Shown here piece after piece: positions 32,766 through 44,300 of a DNA stretch of 64,000 nt. How positions within the stretch are numbered: position 1 is the first letter of the stretch; each line of letters opens with the position of its first letter. The notes under the pieces were generated by a model. It did not search any database, was not told the origin of the DNA, and saw only the letters and a program-made list of their open reading frames with translations. Origin of the DNA: Progne subis subis (Eukaryota; Chordata; Aves; Passeriformes; Hirundinidae); NCBI GenBank assembly GCA_022316685.1, contig JAKJHU010000083.1:1-64000 (forward strand). The letters run 5' to 3'. The position numbers were made by a program, and so were the translations under genes.

Positions 32766-33391
32766 GAGCCCCAAGAGGACCACGTGTCTTCAGACCCAGT
32801 TCCCCCCCCCACAGAAAAACGAACGCGGCATTTTTGAACGGGACACGGGGACCGGAGAAAGGAGGAGGGGGGAGGAGGAGGGGGAGAACACGTTTCTCGG
32901 CTGGGCTTTTCCTGCACTCCCTTTTGAGACTGAATTGCCGAATTTACTTTTGTTGCTATAGTAAAATACTTAGTAGCTTTTTTGTCTCCTGTTCGAATGA
33001 GCCGAATTAATTCGTTTTCTACAGTGCCGCAGAAGTCGGCACTGCAGACTCTGTCGGGAGAAACTTGGGGAAAATGCAGATGAACCCAGCGAACAAAACT
33101 TCTTAACTCGCCATTTGAGATTTTCAATTTGGCCTCGTTAACAACAGAAGCATAGTTATAATACAACCTTTTTTGAGCAACCGTTAGCTTTCCACCCATG
33201 TTTTGATACTAAGTTGCTTTTGAACCCAAACCCAGATGAAAAGCACTCCCCCCTGCTGACCCCGTTCGCTCAAAATCACAGGAGGTTTAACCCTTTAGCT
33301 GCGCAGCTATTTTTGGAGGATTTTTTCCTCCCCAATGGCTTCCCCCTCCCTCGGGGGAACCCTAAAACCAGTAAATATGTCCCGTTGTGGG

Positions 33392-33405
33392 TATACTTAC
33401 CTGTT
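33392..33405 (-). promoter_or_regulatory. ERV1 major splice-donor candidate
   Basis: The minus strand reads AACAG|GTAAGTATAC in the untranslated leader between the primer site and gag, with GT at 33400-33399. It matches the donor consensus and is where retroviruses splice to make env RNA. Confidence 0.55.
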
Positions 33406-33681
33406 CCTGTGCCTGGGGGGTGCGTGGGTCTGGATGTTCTGCTGCAAGAAGGACTCCAGTCGGGGCCCCAAAGCTGCCCTTCTTTCCCCTGGAACTTGCC
33501 TTGTTTAAAAGTCAATTTCACAGGGGTGCGTGACGCCCAGAGACTGTTCTTCGGGCTAAATCAGCCCCAGTCCGTTCGCAGGGTCCGCCTCGTCTCCAGT
33601 GGACCCTGCGTGGGCACCAGACGCTCTGTCTCCGTGGAGCCGTGTCCACGTGGTCGAAGCCTGATTCTGCCGGCGTGGTCC

Positions 33682-33700
33682 GCCCCGCGTTGGCGCGCCA
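33682..33700 (-). promoter_or_regulatory. ERV1 primer-binding site (tRNA-Lys-like)
   Basis: The minus strand after the LTR and a TTT spacer reads TGGCGCGCCAACGCGGGGC. The known lysine-tRNA(CUU) complement is TGGCGCCCAACGTGGGGC. The site here differs by one inserted G after position 6 and one T-to-C change. Starting with TGG three bases from the LTR supports the assignment; tRNA identity is inferred. Confidence 0.7.
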
Positions 33701-33703
33701 AAA

Positions 33704-34428
33704 TGTATCTGGTTTTTTCCCCGCTCCGGGCGGGAGAGGACCTCTGGCTAGCTCGGTCAACACAGATACAGATGTTTCCAGTTCGCTTCGGCTTCGGCTT
33801 AGCAGTTGGACCCCGTATGTTGAGACAGTCAACAGCAGCAGAAGAGAAAAGGCTGGCTCTCAGCTTAGCAGGTTAAAAGATGTTTATTAGCTCCAGAGTT
33901 GAGAAGCAGAGAGCTCCGAGCTCAGAGGCGAGAGCTCAGAGGCTGGGAGCTGAGCAGCTGAGCGAGAGCTGCTCGGAGAGCTGCTGGGAGAGAGAGGAGC
34001 AGCTCGGAGAGGAGCAGCTGAGAGAGAAAACTTTGAATCCCCTCTCCCTTATAAGCGGGGGAGGGGTTCCAGGGAGGATACAACAAGACAACAAATCAGG
34101 GGATCCAGGGGGTAACAAGGTGTGCCCACCCCCAAGCCTCGGACCAACCACCTCCAGAGGGAAAGAATTCCCCCAGGCTACCTGTCCACCCGAAGCCCTC
34201 TCCCTGAGGTTTCGCAATCTGGGAGGGACCCCTGGAGTGATAGACAGGCTGCCCCAGAGTGAGGGGGGGCAGAGGGATGTTACATGCCAGGTGAGGAGTG
34301 GGATGATTGACACAAAACACCTTATTATAAAGACGACACAAAAGGGATACAAAATTGGGGATACAGTGAAATGAACCATAACATAAACTTCTTACAAAAA
34401 CCTAATAAAACAGTTCTGCACCACTACA
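33704..34428 (-). repeat. ERV1 5' LTR (right copy)
   Basis: 725 bp, almost identical to the left LTR. As the upstream LTR of the minus-strand provirus it would supply the promoter: TATAAG near 34054-34049, AATAAA at 33888-33883. It is followed in the minus direction by a 3-nt spacer and the primer-binding site. Confidence 0.95.
34049..34055 (-). promoter_or_regulatory. ERV1 5' LTR TATA-like box
   Basis: The minus strand reads GCTTATAAGGGAG, the best TATA-type element in the LTR. It sits on the U3 side of the GAGCTC-rich stretch and the AATAAA, a normal arrangement for a retroviral promoter. Confidence 0.55.
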
Positions 34429-34434
34429 AGGTTT
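34429..34434. repeat. ERV1 target-site duplication, right
   Basis: AGGTTT follows the CA end of the right LTR and continues into normal Sat1 sequence. Confidence 0.93.
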
Positions 34435-36290
34435 TGCTCTCACTCCCGATTCTATCCAGGCCTTCGGTGGGTGGCCACGGATGTAATTTTTCACCTTCTT
34501 TGTTGCCAGCAGCCAACCTGCCACAAACTTGGGGTCAAAAAGGGTAAGGAAAAAGAAAAAGAAAAAAAGAAAACATGAATTAAAATAAAATAAAAGAAAA
34601 CATTTTAAAATACAATAAGAGTTATTAAAAAGAAAAAAAAAGTATATATAAATATATATAAAATAAGATAAAAAGGAAAATAAAAATTAAACAATATTTA
34701 AAAACTTAAAAGAAACTTTAAAATAATAAAAACAAAAGTAAAAATAAAAACAAATAAAATAAAATTATAAAGCTTGAAGAAATAAAAGAGAAAACCTTTT
34801 TAAAATACAAACAAAAAATTACATGAATAAATAAAACTCAATAAAATAAAAGAGAATTAAAACAATTGCTAAAGTCAAAAAGTAAAATAAATAATGATAT
34901 AAAAATAAATGCAGCTGGGAGGAAAACTTCCAACAAAACCACCTCAGAACACTCCAATGTCCAGCAAATCCCCCGAACCTCCCCTGGAAACCTCCCCCCG
35001 CCCGAAACCCCAAATTCCCATTCTTAGTCCCCCATATCTCGCCTTGAGAATCCCCCAAACCCTCCTCATATGCCCAAAAATTTCCACTCAAGCCCCAAAT
35101 TCCCCTCTTGAAGCTCCAAATTCCCGCCCTAAACTCCCCCTCGATTCCCCAAAATGCCCTCGGGAACCCCCAAGTCCTCCCCGGGACCCTCCCAATTCCC
35201 TCCTGAACCCCCACATTTCCACCCCCAAACCCTCACAATTTTTCCTCTTAACCCCCAAATGCGCCCCCGAGCCCCCAGATTTCTCCTGCAAATTCACCTC
35301 TGGGTCTCTTCCTCCTCCGGCGGCGGCCGGGGCCCCCGCCGGCACTGCAGGCAGCGCCCCCAAACCCAGAATCCAGGCCCCCCAGCGCCCCCCAAACCTC
35401 AGAATCCAAGTCCCACTCAGGACTGCCCTCATGAGCCACGAGCCTCCTCGGGAGACACCGAAATCAGGGAAGGGAGTGGGGGACCCCGGGGGGAATTCGG
35501 GGTCCGCCAAAAATCGGAGAGGGGAGAAAACATGGCAGAGGAAATTTTGGGGGGAGGGGGGATGGGACGGGACGCGGCCAAGGGGAATTGAAGGGATCCA
35601 GGTAAGAATTCCGGGGTTTGCGGGGGACGAGGAGGACCGGAAACGCCCCTCAGCCACGCAGAAACCCATAGAGATAAGGGGTGGCGGACCAGAAACGCCC
35701 CCGCCCTCTCGGAATCATCGAGATAGCAAAGAGGGGCACCGGAATGCCGCTCCGCCACGCAGAAAAACCATAGAGATACGGAGTGGCGGACCGGAAACGC
35801 CCCCCGCCCTCTCGGAATCATCGAGATAGCGAAGAGGGGCACCGGAATGCCGCTCCGCCACGCAGAAAAACCACAGAGATATGGAGGGGCGGACCGGAAA
35901 CGCCCCCCGCCCGATCGGAATAATACACTTATTCCCTCGGAGGAGCGGGACTCCCCTTCGCCACGCGGAAATCATAGCGATGGCGGGTGGAGGACCGGAC
36001 CTGTGCAGCTGCAGGTGCTTCCTGTCATGATTTCCCAACTGAGCCCCCCTGCTCCCGCACGTCTAGGGGCTATGGTATCCTCGCCGACCTCGTGGGAAGG
36101 TGCCAGCGCAGGGAGCCCTGAGGGGCGAGCCCCAATAAAGGCGCTGGGAGCCCCCAGAAATCCGAATTTGGGGAGGGGGACACGGGATGGGACAAAAGTC
36201 AAGTTCGTTTGTTGGTAGTTTTTTGAGGGGTTTATTGGGGGGGCGGGGGGGGGGGGAGGTGAGTCCTGACGCCCTCAGCTCCCCTCTTTT
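34429..36290. repeat. Sat1 unit 11, right part (split by ERV1)
   Basis: The unit resumes with 'aggttttgctctcactccc', the exact continuation of the sequence interrupted at 26266. A-rich, C-rich and CpG modules are all present, so this was a long unit of about 2.9 kb before insertion. Confidence 0.93.
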
Positions 36291-39198
36291 TTGGCCACGA
36301 TGACAACAGCAGACAGAATCAGACCTGAAAGGGAAAGGGGAGAGGTTTGGACCTACAAGAAGTCCCCCAGAAGTCCTAAACATCCCCCAGATTTCCCCCC
36401 TGGAAGTCCAAAACCCCCTCAGAACTTCCCAGGACCGCTCTGTGTCCACAGCACTGTCCCGAAGCTCGACCTGGCCTCGGGGACAGGGAGAGAAGGGAGG
36501 CAAAAAAGAACGTGCCCAAAAATACCCGCCCAAAAACCTCTAAAAGAAATGCCCCAAAAGACCCCCAAGCGCAACTACCGCAACCCTGCCACTCGCCAAA
36601 TTCGAACCAAAAAAGCCTTCGTGCTAGGCTATATTTTAAATTTTAGTATTTATTATGTTTATATTTATCATTATCGTTTCTGTTTTATATCTGTACCTAT
36701 GTATATTATAGATACCATAATTCACATAGCATGTCGTGATAGAGATTGTATTTATTTATATTGCTGATATTATTTTTCATATTTTACATTTCACTTTTTA
36801 TTAATTATACTTTCCTATTTTTCTATTGATTTTTAAAATTTTCTCTTTGTTTATATGTTAAACGACGTTTTAAACTATACAAATTCATTAACCTGACGCA
36901 TCAGAACTACAATCAATTCGAATTAAATGAGCCTGCTTTTCTAAAGGGTAAAGATTTCATTCTCATTAAAATAATATTGGCAGATGTTCTCTTTCTGTAG
37001 TTTTTTTCGGGGGGCGGGGGAGTGTTTTTTGTGTGGAGGGTTTTTTTGGTTGGGTTTTTTTTGGTGGTTTGTGGGTTTTTTTGTTTTGGGGTTTTTTTTG
37101 GTTGTTTGCTTTGTTTTGGATTTCTTTCTTACTAAACAATGAGGTTTGGAGACTTCCAGAATAAAAAATCTACTTTCTTTTATTGCTGCCTCTGAAATAC
37201 ACCCCGACATCAAGTGACTGCTGCTAACACTGTTCATGGGTAGAATGAGACCTCTTAGGGGATAAAAGGAAAAGATGGCACCTGGCGTTTACAGCTTTCT
37301 CCCTTCGGGTTCTTCAATGGAATAGAAAATACAGAGGTTTTGCTCTCACTCCCGATTCTATCCAGGCCTTCGGTGGGTGGCCACGGATGTAATTTTTCAC
37401 CTTCTTTGTTGCCAGCAGCCAACCTGCCACAAACTTGGGGTCAAAAAGGGTAAGGAAAAAGAAAAAGAAAAAAAGAAAACATGAATTAAAATAAAATAAA
37501 AGAAAACATTTTAAAATACAATAAGAGTTATTAAAAAGAAAAAAAAAGTATATATAAATATATATAAAATAAGATAAAAAGGAAAATAAAAATTAAACAA
37601 TATTTAAAAACTTAAAAGAAACTTTAAAATAATAAAAACAAAAGTAAAAATAAAAACAAATAAAATAAAATTATAAAGCTTGAAGAAATAAAAGAGAAAA
37701 CCTTTTTAAAATACAAACAAAAAAATTACATGAATAAATAAAACTCAATAAAATAAAAGAGAATTAAAACAATTGCTAAAGTCAAAAAGTAAAATAAATA
37801 ATGATATAAAAATAAATGCAGCTGGGAGGAAAACTTCCAAAAAAACCACCTCAGAACACTCCAATGTCCAGCAAATCCCCCGAACCTCCCCTGGAAACCT
37901 CCCCCCGCCCGAAACCCCAAATTCCCATTCTTAGTCCCCCATATCTCGCCTTGAGAATCCCCCAAACCCTCCTCATATGCCCAAAAATTTCCACTCAAGC
38001 CCCAAATTCCCCTCTTGAAGCTCCAAATTCCCGCCCTAAACTCCCCCTCGATTCCCCAAAATGCCCTCGGGAACCCCCAAGTCCTCCCCGGGACCCTCCC
38101 AATTCCCTCCTGAACCCCCACATTTCCACCCCCAAACCCTCACAATTTTTCCTCTTAACCCCCAAATGCGCCCCCGAGCCCCCAGATTTCTCCTGCAAAT
38201 TCACCTCTGGGTCTCTTCCTCCTCCGGCAGGCGGCCGGGGCCCCCGCCGGCACTGCAGGCAGCGCCCCAAACCCAGAATCCAGGCCCCCCAGCGCCCCCC
38301 AAACCTCAGAATCCAAGTCCCACTCAGGACTGCCCTCATGAGCCACGAGCCTCCTCGGGAGACACCGAAATCAGGGAAGGGAGTGGGGGACCCCGGGGGG
38401 AATTCGGGGTCCGCCAAAAATCGGAGAGGGGAGAAAACATGGCAGAGGAAATTTTGGGGGGAGGGGGGATGGGACGGGACGCGGCCAAGGGGAATTGAAG
38501 GGATCCAGGTAAGAATTCCGGGGTTTGCGGGGGACGAGGAGGACCGGAAACGCCCCTCAGCCACGCAGAAACCCATAGAGATAAGGGGTGGCGGACCAGA
38601 AACGCCCCCGCCCTCTCGGAATCATCGAGATAGCAAAGAGGGGCACCGGAATGCCGCTCCGCCACGCAGAAAAACCATAGAGATACGGAGTGGCGGACCG
38701 GAAACGCCCCCCGCCCTCTCGGAATCATCGAGATAGCGAAGAGGGGCACCGGAATGCCGCTCCGCCACGCAGAAAAACCACAGAGATATGGAGGGGCGGA
38801 CCGGAAACGCCCCCCGCCCGATCGGAATAATACACTTATTCCCTCGGAGGAGCCGGGACTCCCCTTCGCCACGCGGAAATCATAGCGATGGCGGGTGGAG
38901 GACCGGACCTGTGCAGCTGCAGGTGCTTCCTGTCATGATTTCCCAACTGAGCCCCCCTGCTCCCGCACGTCTAGGGGCTATGGTATCCTCGCCGACCTCG
39001 TGGGAAGGTGCCAGCGCAGGGAGCCCTGAGGGGCGAGCCCCAATAAAGGCGCTGGGAGCCCCCAGAAATCCGAATTTGGGGAGGGGGACACGGGATGGGA
39101 CAAAAGTCAAGTTCGTTTGTTGGTAGTTTTTTGAGAGGTTTATTGGGGGGGCGGGGGGGGGGGGAGGTGAGTCCTGACGCCCTCAGCTCCCCTCTTTT
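36291..39198. repeat. Sat1 unit 12 (long type)
   Basis: A 2908-bp B-state unit with private one-base insertions ('ggcaggcggcc' near 38226 and 'gagccgggac' near 38850). Confidence 0.92.
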
Positions 39199-39771
39199 TT
39201 GGCCACGATGACAACAGCAGACAGAATCAGACCTGAAAGGGAAAGGGGAGAGGTTTGGACCTACAAGAAGTCCCCCAGAAGTCCTAAACATCCCCCAGAT
39301 TTCCCCCCTGGAAGTCCAAAACCCCCTCAGAACTTCCCAGGACCGCTCTGTGTCCACAGCACTGTCCCGAAGCTCGACCTGGCCTCGGGGACAGGGAGAG
39401 AAGGGAGGCAAAAAAGAACGTGCCCAAAAATACCCGCCCAAAAACCTCTAAAAGAAATGCCCCAAAAGACCCCCAAGCGCAACTACCGCAACCCTGCCAC
39501 TCGCCAAATTCGAACCAAAAAAGCCTTCGTGCTGGGCTATATTTTAAATTTTAGTATTTATTATGTTTATATTTATCATTATCGTTTCTGTTTTATATCT
39601 GTACCTATGTATATTATAGATACCATAATTCACATAGCATGTCGTGATAGAGATTGTATTTATTTATATTGCTGATATTATTTTTCATATTTTACATTTC
39701 ACTTTTTATTAATTATACTTTCCTATTTTTCTATTGATTTTTAAAATTTTCTCTTTGTTTATATGTTAAAC
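39199..39771. repeat. Sat1 unit 13 (truncated by Sat2)
   Basis: Only the head and most of the T-rich block are present. The match to other units ends at 'atatgttaaac', where they continue 'gacgttttaaac'. A private change (gtgctgggct for gtgctaggct) is present near 39532. Confidence 0.92.
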
Positions 39772-40037
39772 AGCATTTATGCAACATTTCTCTGCTTCTA
39801 GCAGTGATTTCTGTGATTCTGATGCTAGGGTGTCTGTTTTCCACGTTAGCAACAAGTACAGCAAGTGGGTTGCTCTCTGCTTGCTTGCTTTTCATGTTAC
39901 AAGCTGTAAAGTTGCACTAGCTCTGCTTTGCGAGAATAGTGCGCAGAGCTTTCGCTGTGTATGCTTCTTTAAATCGCTTTTGCACTGTGCACAGCATATG
40001 TGTGTTTTTCACCTGTTCTAGTAAGCAAACATGCTCC
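39770..40037. repeat. Sat2 first unit, diverged and with one module
   Basis: The array-edge unit carries only one 88-bp module. It has private changes (ccacgttagc, tgcttgcttttcatg, gagaatagtg, cttctttaaatcgc) not seen in inner units, as typical for the edge of a homogenised array. Confidence 0.85.
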
Positions 40038-40211
40038 TGCAGCATTTCTCTGCTTCTGGAAGTGATTTCTGTGATTCTGATGCTCGGGTGTCTGTTTTCC
40101 ATGTTAGCAACAAGTACAGCATGTATGCAGCATTTCTCTGCTTCTAGCAGTGATTTCTGTGATTCTGATGCTAGGGTCTCTGTTTTCCAGGTTTGCAACA
40201 AGTACAGCAAG
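40038..40211. repeat. Sat2 88-bp duplicated modules (reference)
   Basis: tgcagcatttctctgcttct starts at 40038 and again at 40126, exactly 88 bp apart. Module 1 reads ctggaagtg...gctcgggtgtctg...ccatgttagc; module 2 reads ctagcagtg...gctagggtctctg...ccaggtttgc. The 346-bp unit is therefore a 258-bp core with an internal duplication. Confidence 0.9.
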
Positions 40212-41059
40212 TGGGTTGCTCTCTGCTTGCTTGGTTTTCATGTTACAAGCTGTAAAGTTGCACTAGCTCTGCTTTGCGAGAACAGTGCGCAGAGCTTTCG
40301 CTGTGTATGCTTCTTTTCATCGCTTTTGCACTGTGCACAGCATATGTGTGTTTTTCACCTGTTCTAGTAAGCAAACATGCTCCTGCAGCATTTCTCTGCT
40401 TCTGGAAGTGATTTCTGTGATTCTGATGCTCGGGTGTCTGTTTTCCATGTTAGCAACAAGTACAGCATGTATGCAGCATTTCTCTGCTTCTAGCAGTGAT
40501 TTCTGTGAATTCTGATGCTAGGGTCTCTGTTTTCCAGGTTTTCAACAAGTACAGCAAGTGGGTTGCTCTCTGCTTGCTTGGTTTTCATGTTACAAGCTGT
40601 AAAGTTGCACTAGCTCTGCTTTGCGAGAACAGTGCGCAGAGCTTTCGCTGTGTATGCTTCTTTTCATCGCTTTTGCACTGTGCACAGCATATGTGTGTTT
40701 TTCACCTGTTCTAGTAAGCAAACATGCTCCTGCAGCATTTCTCTGCTTCTGGAAGTGATTTCTGTGATTCTGATGCTCGGGTGTCTGTTTTCCATGTTAG
40801 CAACAAGTACAGCATGTATGCAGCATTTCTCTGCTTCTAGCAGTGATTTCTGTGATTCTGATGCTAGGGTCTCTGTTTTCCAGGTTTGCAACAAGTACAG
40901 CAAGTGGGTTGCTCTCTGCTTGCTTGGTTTTCATGTTACAAGCTGTAAAGTTGCACTAGCTCTGCTTTGCGAGAACAGTGCGCAGAGCTTTCGCTGTGTA
41001 TGCTTCTTTTCATCGGTTTTGCACTGTGCACAGCATATGTGTGTTTTTCACCTGTTCTA

Positions 41060-41317
41060 GTAAGCAAACATGCTCCTGCAGCATTTCTCTGCTTCTGGAA
41101 GTGATTTCTGTGATTCTGATGCTAGGGTGTCTGTTTTCCAGGTTTGCAACAAGTACAGCAAGTGGGTTGCTCTCTGCTTGCTTGGTTTTCATGTTACAAG
41201 CTGTAAAGTTGCACTAGCTCTGCTTTGCGAGAACAGTGCGCAGAGCTTTCGCTGTGTATGCTTCTTTTCATCGGTTTTGCACTGTGCACAGCATATGTGT
41301 GTTTTTCACCTGTTCTA
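41060..41317. repeat. Sat2 short 258-bp unit, first
   Basis: The single module here starts like module 1 (ctggaagtg) and ends like module 2 (ccaggtttgc): a hybrid expected from deletion by recombination between the two 88-bp modules. Array period drops from 346 to 258 at this unit. Confidence 0.9.
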
Positions 41318-44300
41318 GTAAGCAAACATGCTCCTGCAGCATTTCTCTGCTTCTGGAAGTGATTTCTGTGATTCTGATGCTCGGGTGTCTGTTTTCCATG
41401 TTAGCAACAAGTACAGCATGTATGCAGCATTTCTCTGCTTCTAGCAGTGATTTCTGTGAATTCTGATGCTAGGGTCTCTGTTTTCCAGGTTTGCAACAAG
41501 TACAGCAAGTGGGTTGCTCTCTGCTTGCTTGGTTTTCATGTTACAAGCTGTAAAGTTGCACTAGCTCTGCTTTGCGAGAACAGTGCGCAGAGCTTTCGCT
41601 GTGTATGCTTCTTTTCATCGCTTTTGCACTGTGCACAGCATATGTGTGTTTTTCACCTGTTCTAGTAAGCAAACATGCTCCTGCAGCATTTCTCTGCTTC
41701 TGGAAGTGATTTCTGTGATTCTGATGCTCGGGTGTCTGTTTTCCATGTTAGCAACAAGTACAGCATGTATGCAGCATTTCTCTGCTTCTAGCAGTGATTT
41801 CTGTGATTCTGATGCTAGGGTCTCTGTTTTCCAGGTTTGCAACAAGTACAGCAAGTGGGTTGCTCTCTGCTTGCTTGGTTTTCATGTTACAAGCTGTAAA
41901 GTTGCACTAGCTCTGCTTTGCGAGAACAGTGCGCAGAGCTTTCGCTGTGTATGCTTCTTTTCATCGCTTTTGCACTGTGCACAGCATATGTGTGTTTTTC
42001 ACCTGTTCTAGTAAGCAAACATGCTCCTGCAGCATTTCTCTGCTTCTGGAAGTGATTTCTGTGATTCTGATGCTCGGGTGTCTGTTTTCCATGTTAGCAA
42101 CAAGTACAGCATGTATGCAGCATTTCTCTGCTTCTAGCAGTGATTTCTGTGATTCTGATGCTAGGGTCTCTGTTTTCCAGGTTTTCAACAAGTACAGCAA
42201 GTGGGTTGCTCTCTGCTTGCTTGGTTTTCATGTTACAAGCTGTAAAGTTGCACTAGCTCTGCTTTGCGAGAACAGTGCGCAGAGCTTTCGCTGTGTATGC
42301 TTCTTTTCATCGCTTTTGCACTGTGCACAGCATATGTGTGTTTTTCACCTGTTCTAGTAAGCAAACATGCTCCTGCAGCATTTCTCTGCTTCTGGAAGTG
42401 ATTTCTGTGATTCTGATGCTCGGGTGTCTGTTTTCCATGTTAGCAACAAGTACAGCATGTATGCAGCATTTCTCTGCTTCTAGCAGTGATTTCTGTGATT
42501 CTGATGCTAGGGTCTCTGTTTTCCAGGTTTGCAACAAGTACAGCAAGTGGGTTGCTCTCTGCTTGCTTGGTTTTCATGTTACAAGCTGTAAAGTTGCACT
42601 AGCTCTGCTTTGCGAGAACAGTGCGCAGAGCTTTCGCTGTGTATGCTTCTTTTCATCGCTTTTGCACTGTGCACAGCATATGTGTGTTTTTCACCTGTTC
42701 TAGTAAGCAAACATGCTCCTGCAGCATTTCTCTGCTTCTGGAAGTGATTTCTGTGATTCTGATGCTCGGGTGTCTGTTTTCCATGTTAGCAACAAGTACA
42801 GCATGTATGCAGCATTTCTCTGCTTCTAGCAGTGATTTCTGTGATTCTGATGCTAGGGTCTCTGTTTTCCAGGTTTGCAACAAGTACAGCAAGTGGGTTG
42901 CTCTCTGCTTGCTTGGTTTTCATGTTACAAGCTGTAAAGTTGCACTAGCTCTGCTTTGCGAGAACAGTGCGCAGAGCTTTCGCTGTGTATGCTTCTTTTC
43001 ATCGGTTTTGCACTGTGCACAGCATATGTGTGTTTTTCACCTGTTCTAGTAAGCAAACATGCTCCTGCAGCATTTCTCTGCTTCTGGAAGTGATTTCTGT
43101 GATTCTGATGCTCGGGTGTCTGTTTTCCATGTTAGCAACAAGTACAGCATGTATGCAGCATTTCTCTGCTTCTAGCAGTGATTTCTGTGATTCTGATGCT
43201 AGGGTCTCTGTTTTCCAGGTTTGCAACAAGTACAGCAAGTGGGTTGCTCTCTGCTTGCTTGGTTTTCATGTTACAAGCTGTAAAGTTGCACTAGCTCTGC
43301 TTTGCGAGAACAGTGCGCAGAGCTTTCGCTGTGTATGCTTCTTTTCATCGCTTTTGCACTGTGCACAGCATATGTGTGTTTTTCACCTGTTCTAGTAAGC
43401 AAACATGCTCCTGCAGCATTTCTCTGCTTCTGGAAGTGATTTCTGTGATTCTGATGCTCGGGTGTCTGTTTTCCATGTTAGCAACAAGTACAGCATGTAT
43501 GCAGCATTTCTCTGCTTCTAGCAGTGATTTCTGTGATTCTGATGCTAGGGTCTCTGTTTTCCAGGTTTTCAACAAGTACAGCAAGTGGGTTGCTCTCTGC
43601 TTGCTTGGTTTTCATGTTACAAGCTGTAAAGTTGCACTAGCTCTGCTTTGCGAGAACAGTGCGCAGAGCTTTCGCTGTGTATGCTTCTTTTCATCGGTTT
43701 TGCACTGTGCACAGCATATGTGTGTTTTTCACCTGTTCTAGTAAGCAAACATGCTCCTGCAGCATTTCTCTGCTTCTGGAAGTGATTTCTGTGATTCTGA
43801 TGCTCGGGTGTCTGTTTTCCATGTTAGCAACAAGTACAGCATGTATGCAGCATTTCTCTGCTTCTAGCAGTGATTTCTGTGATTCTGATGCTAGGGTCTC
43901 TGTTTTCCAGGTTTTCAACAAGTACAGCAAGTGGGTTGCTCTCTGCTTGCTTGGTTTTCATGTTACAAGCTGTAAAGTTGCACTAGCTCTGCTTTGCGAG
44001 AACAGTGCGCAGAGCTTTCGCTGTGTATGCTTCTTTTCATCGGTTTTGCACTGTGCACAGCATATGTGTGTTTTTCACCTGTTCTAGTAAGCAAACATGC
44101 TCCTGCAGCATTTCTCTGCTTCTGGAAGTGATTTCTGTGATTCTGATGCTCGGGTGTCTGTTTTCCATGTTAGCAACAAGTACAGCATGTATGCAGCATT
44201 TCTCTGCTTCTAGCAGTGATTTCTGTGATTCTGATGCTAGGGTCTCTGTTTTCCAGGTTTTCAACAAGTACAGCAAGTGGGTTGCTCTCTGCTTGCTTGG

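Larger units (their letters stand above)
31199..33199 (-). pseudogene. gag: ERV1 gag (matrix, capsid, nucleocapsid) with one internal stop
   Basis: ATG at 33199 opens with MGGKLT, a glycine-2 myristoylation-type start, followed by about 95 residues of matrix-like sequence. A proline/arginine-rich segment encoded by an extremely GC-rich stretch (32240-32760) then leads to an in-frame TGA at 32302-32300. The same frame is open from 32299 to the stop at 31201-31199. This part carries capsid, including a major homology region near 31669-31610 (QDQRESFTDF) and a single CX2CX4HX4C zinc knuckle (CFLCGNLGHWVSKC). If the TGA were absent gag would be 666 codons. Many class II gags have two knuckles; only one is visible here. 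Gag proteins assemble the particle and bind genomic RNA. Known from family: domain order. Inferred: loss of function through the TGA. Confidence 0.85.
26267..34428 (-). mobile_element. ERV1: class II (beta-like) provirus inserted in Sat1
   Basis: Two direct LTRs flank 6.7 kb of minus-strand gag-pro-pol and a remnant env. A perfect 6-bp duplication AGGTTT (26261-26266 and 34429-34434) flanks it; 6 bp is the size known for alpha- and betaretroviruses. Class II features are the YMDD RT motif, a dUTPase-like region ahead of the protease, an A-AAA-AAC frameshift heptamer and a lysine-tRNA-like primer site. By eye the LTRs differ by two substitutions and one 1-bp indel, so the insertion is young. 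gag has one in-frame stop, pol has about five frame changes and most of env is missing, so the copy is defective. Confidence 0.95.
34429..39771. repeat. Sat1 composite tandem satellite array, right block
   Basis: Sat1 resumes immediately after the ERV1 insertion, completing unit 11. One further long unit (12) follows, then a truncated unit (13) that ends in the T-rich block after 'atatgttaaac', where Sat2 begins. Removing the provirus restores the expected 2.9-kb spacing between the anchors at 25225 and 36299, showing that the two blocks were one array. Confidence 0.95.

Noticed and set aside
32248..32961. Gly/Arg-rich plus-strand frames over the ERV1 GC block
   Set aside because: They are antisense shadows of the proline-rich gag linker produced by G/C repeats.
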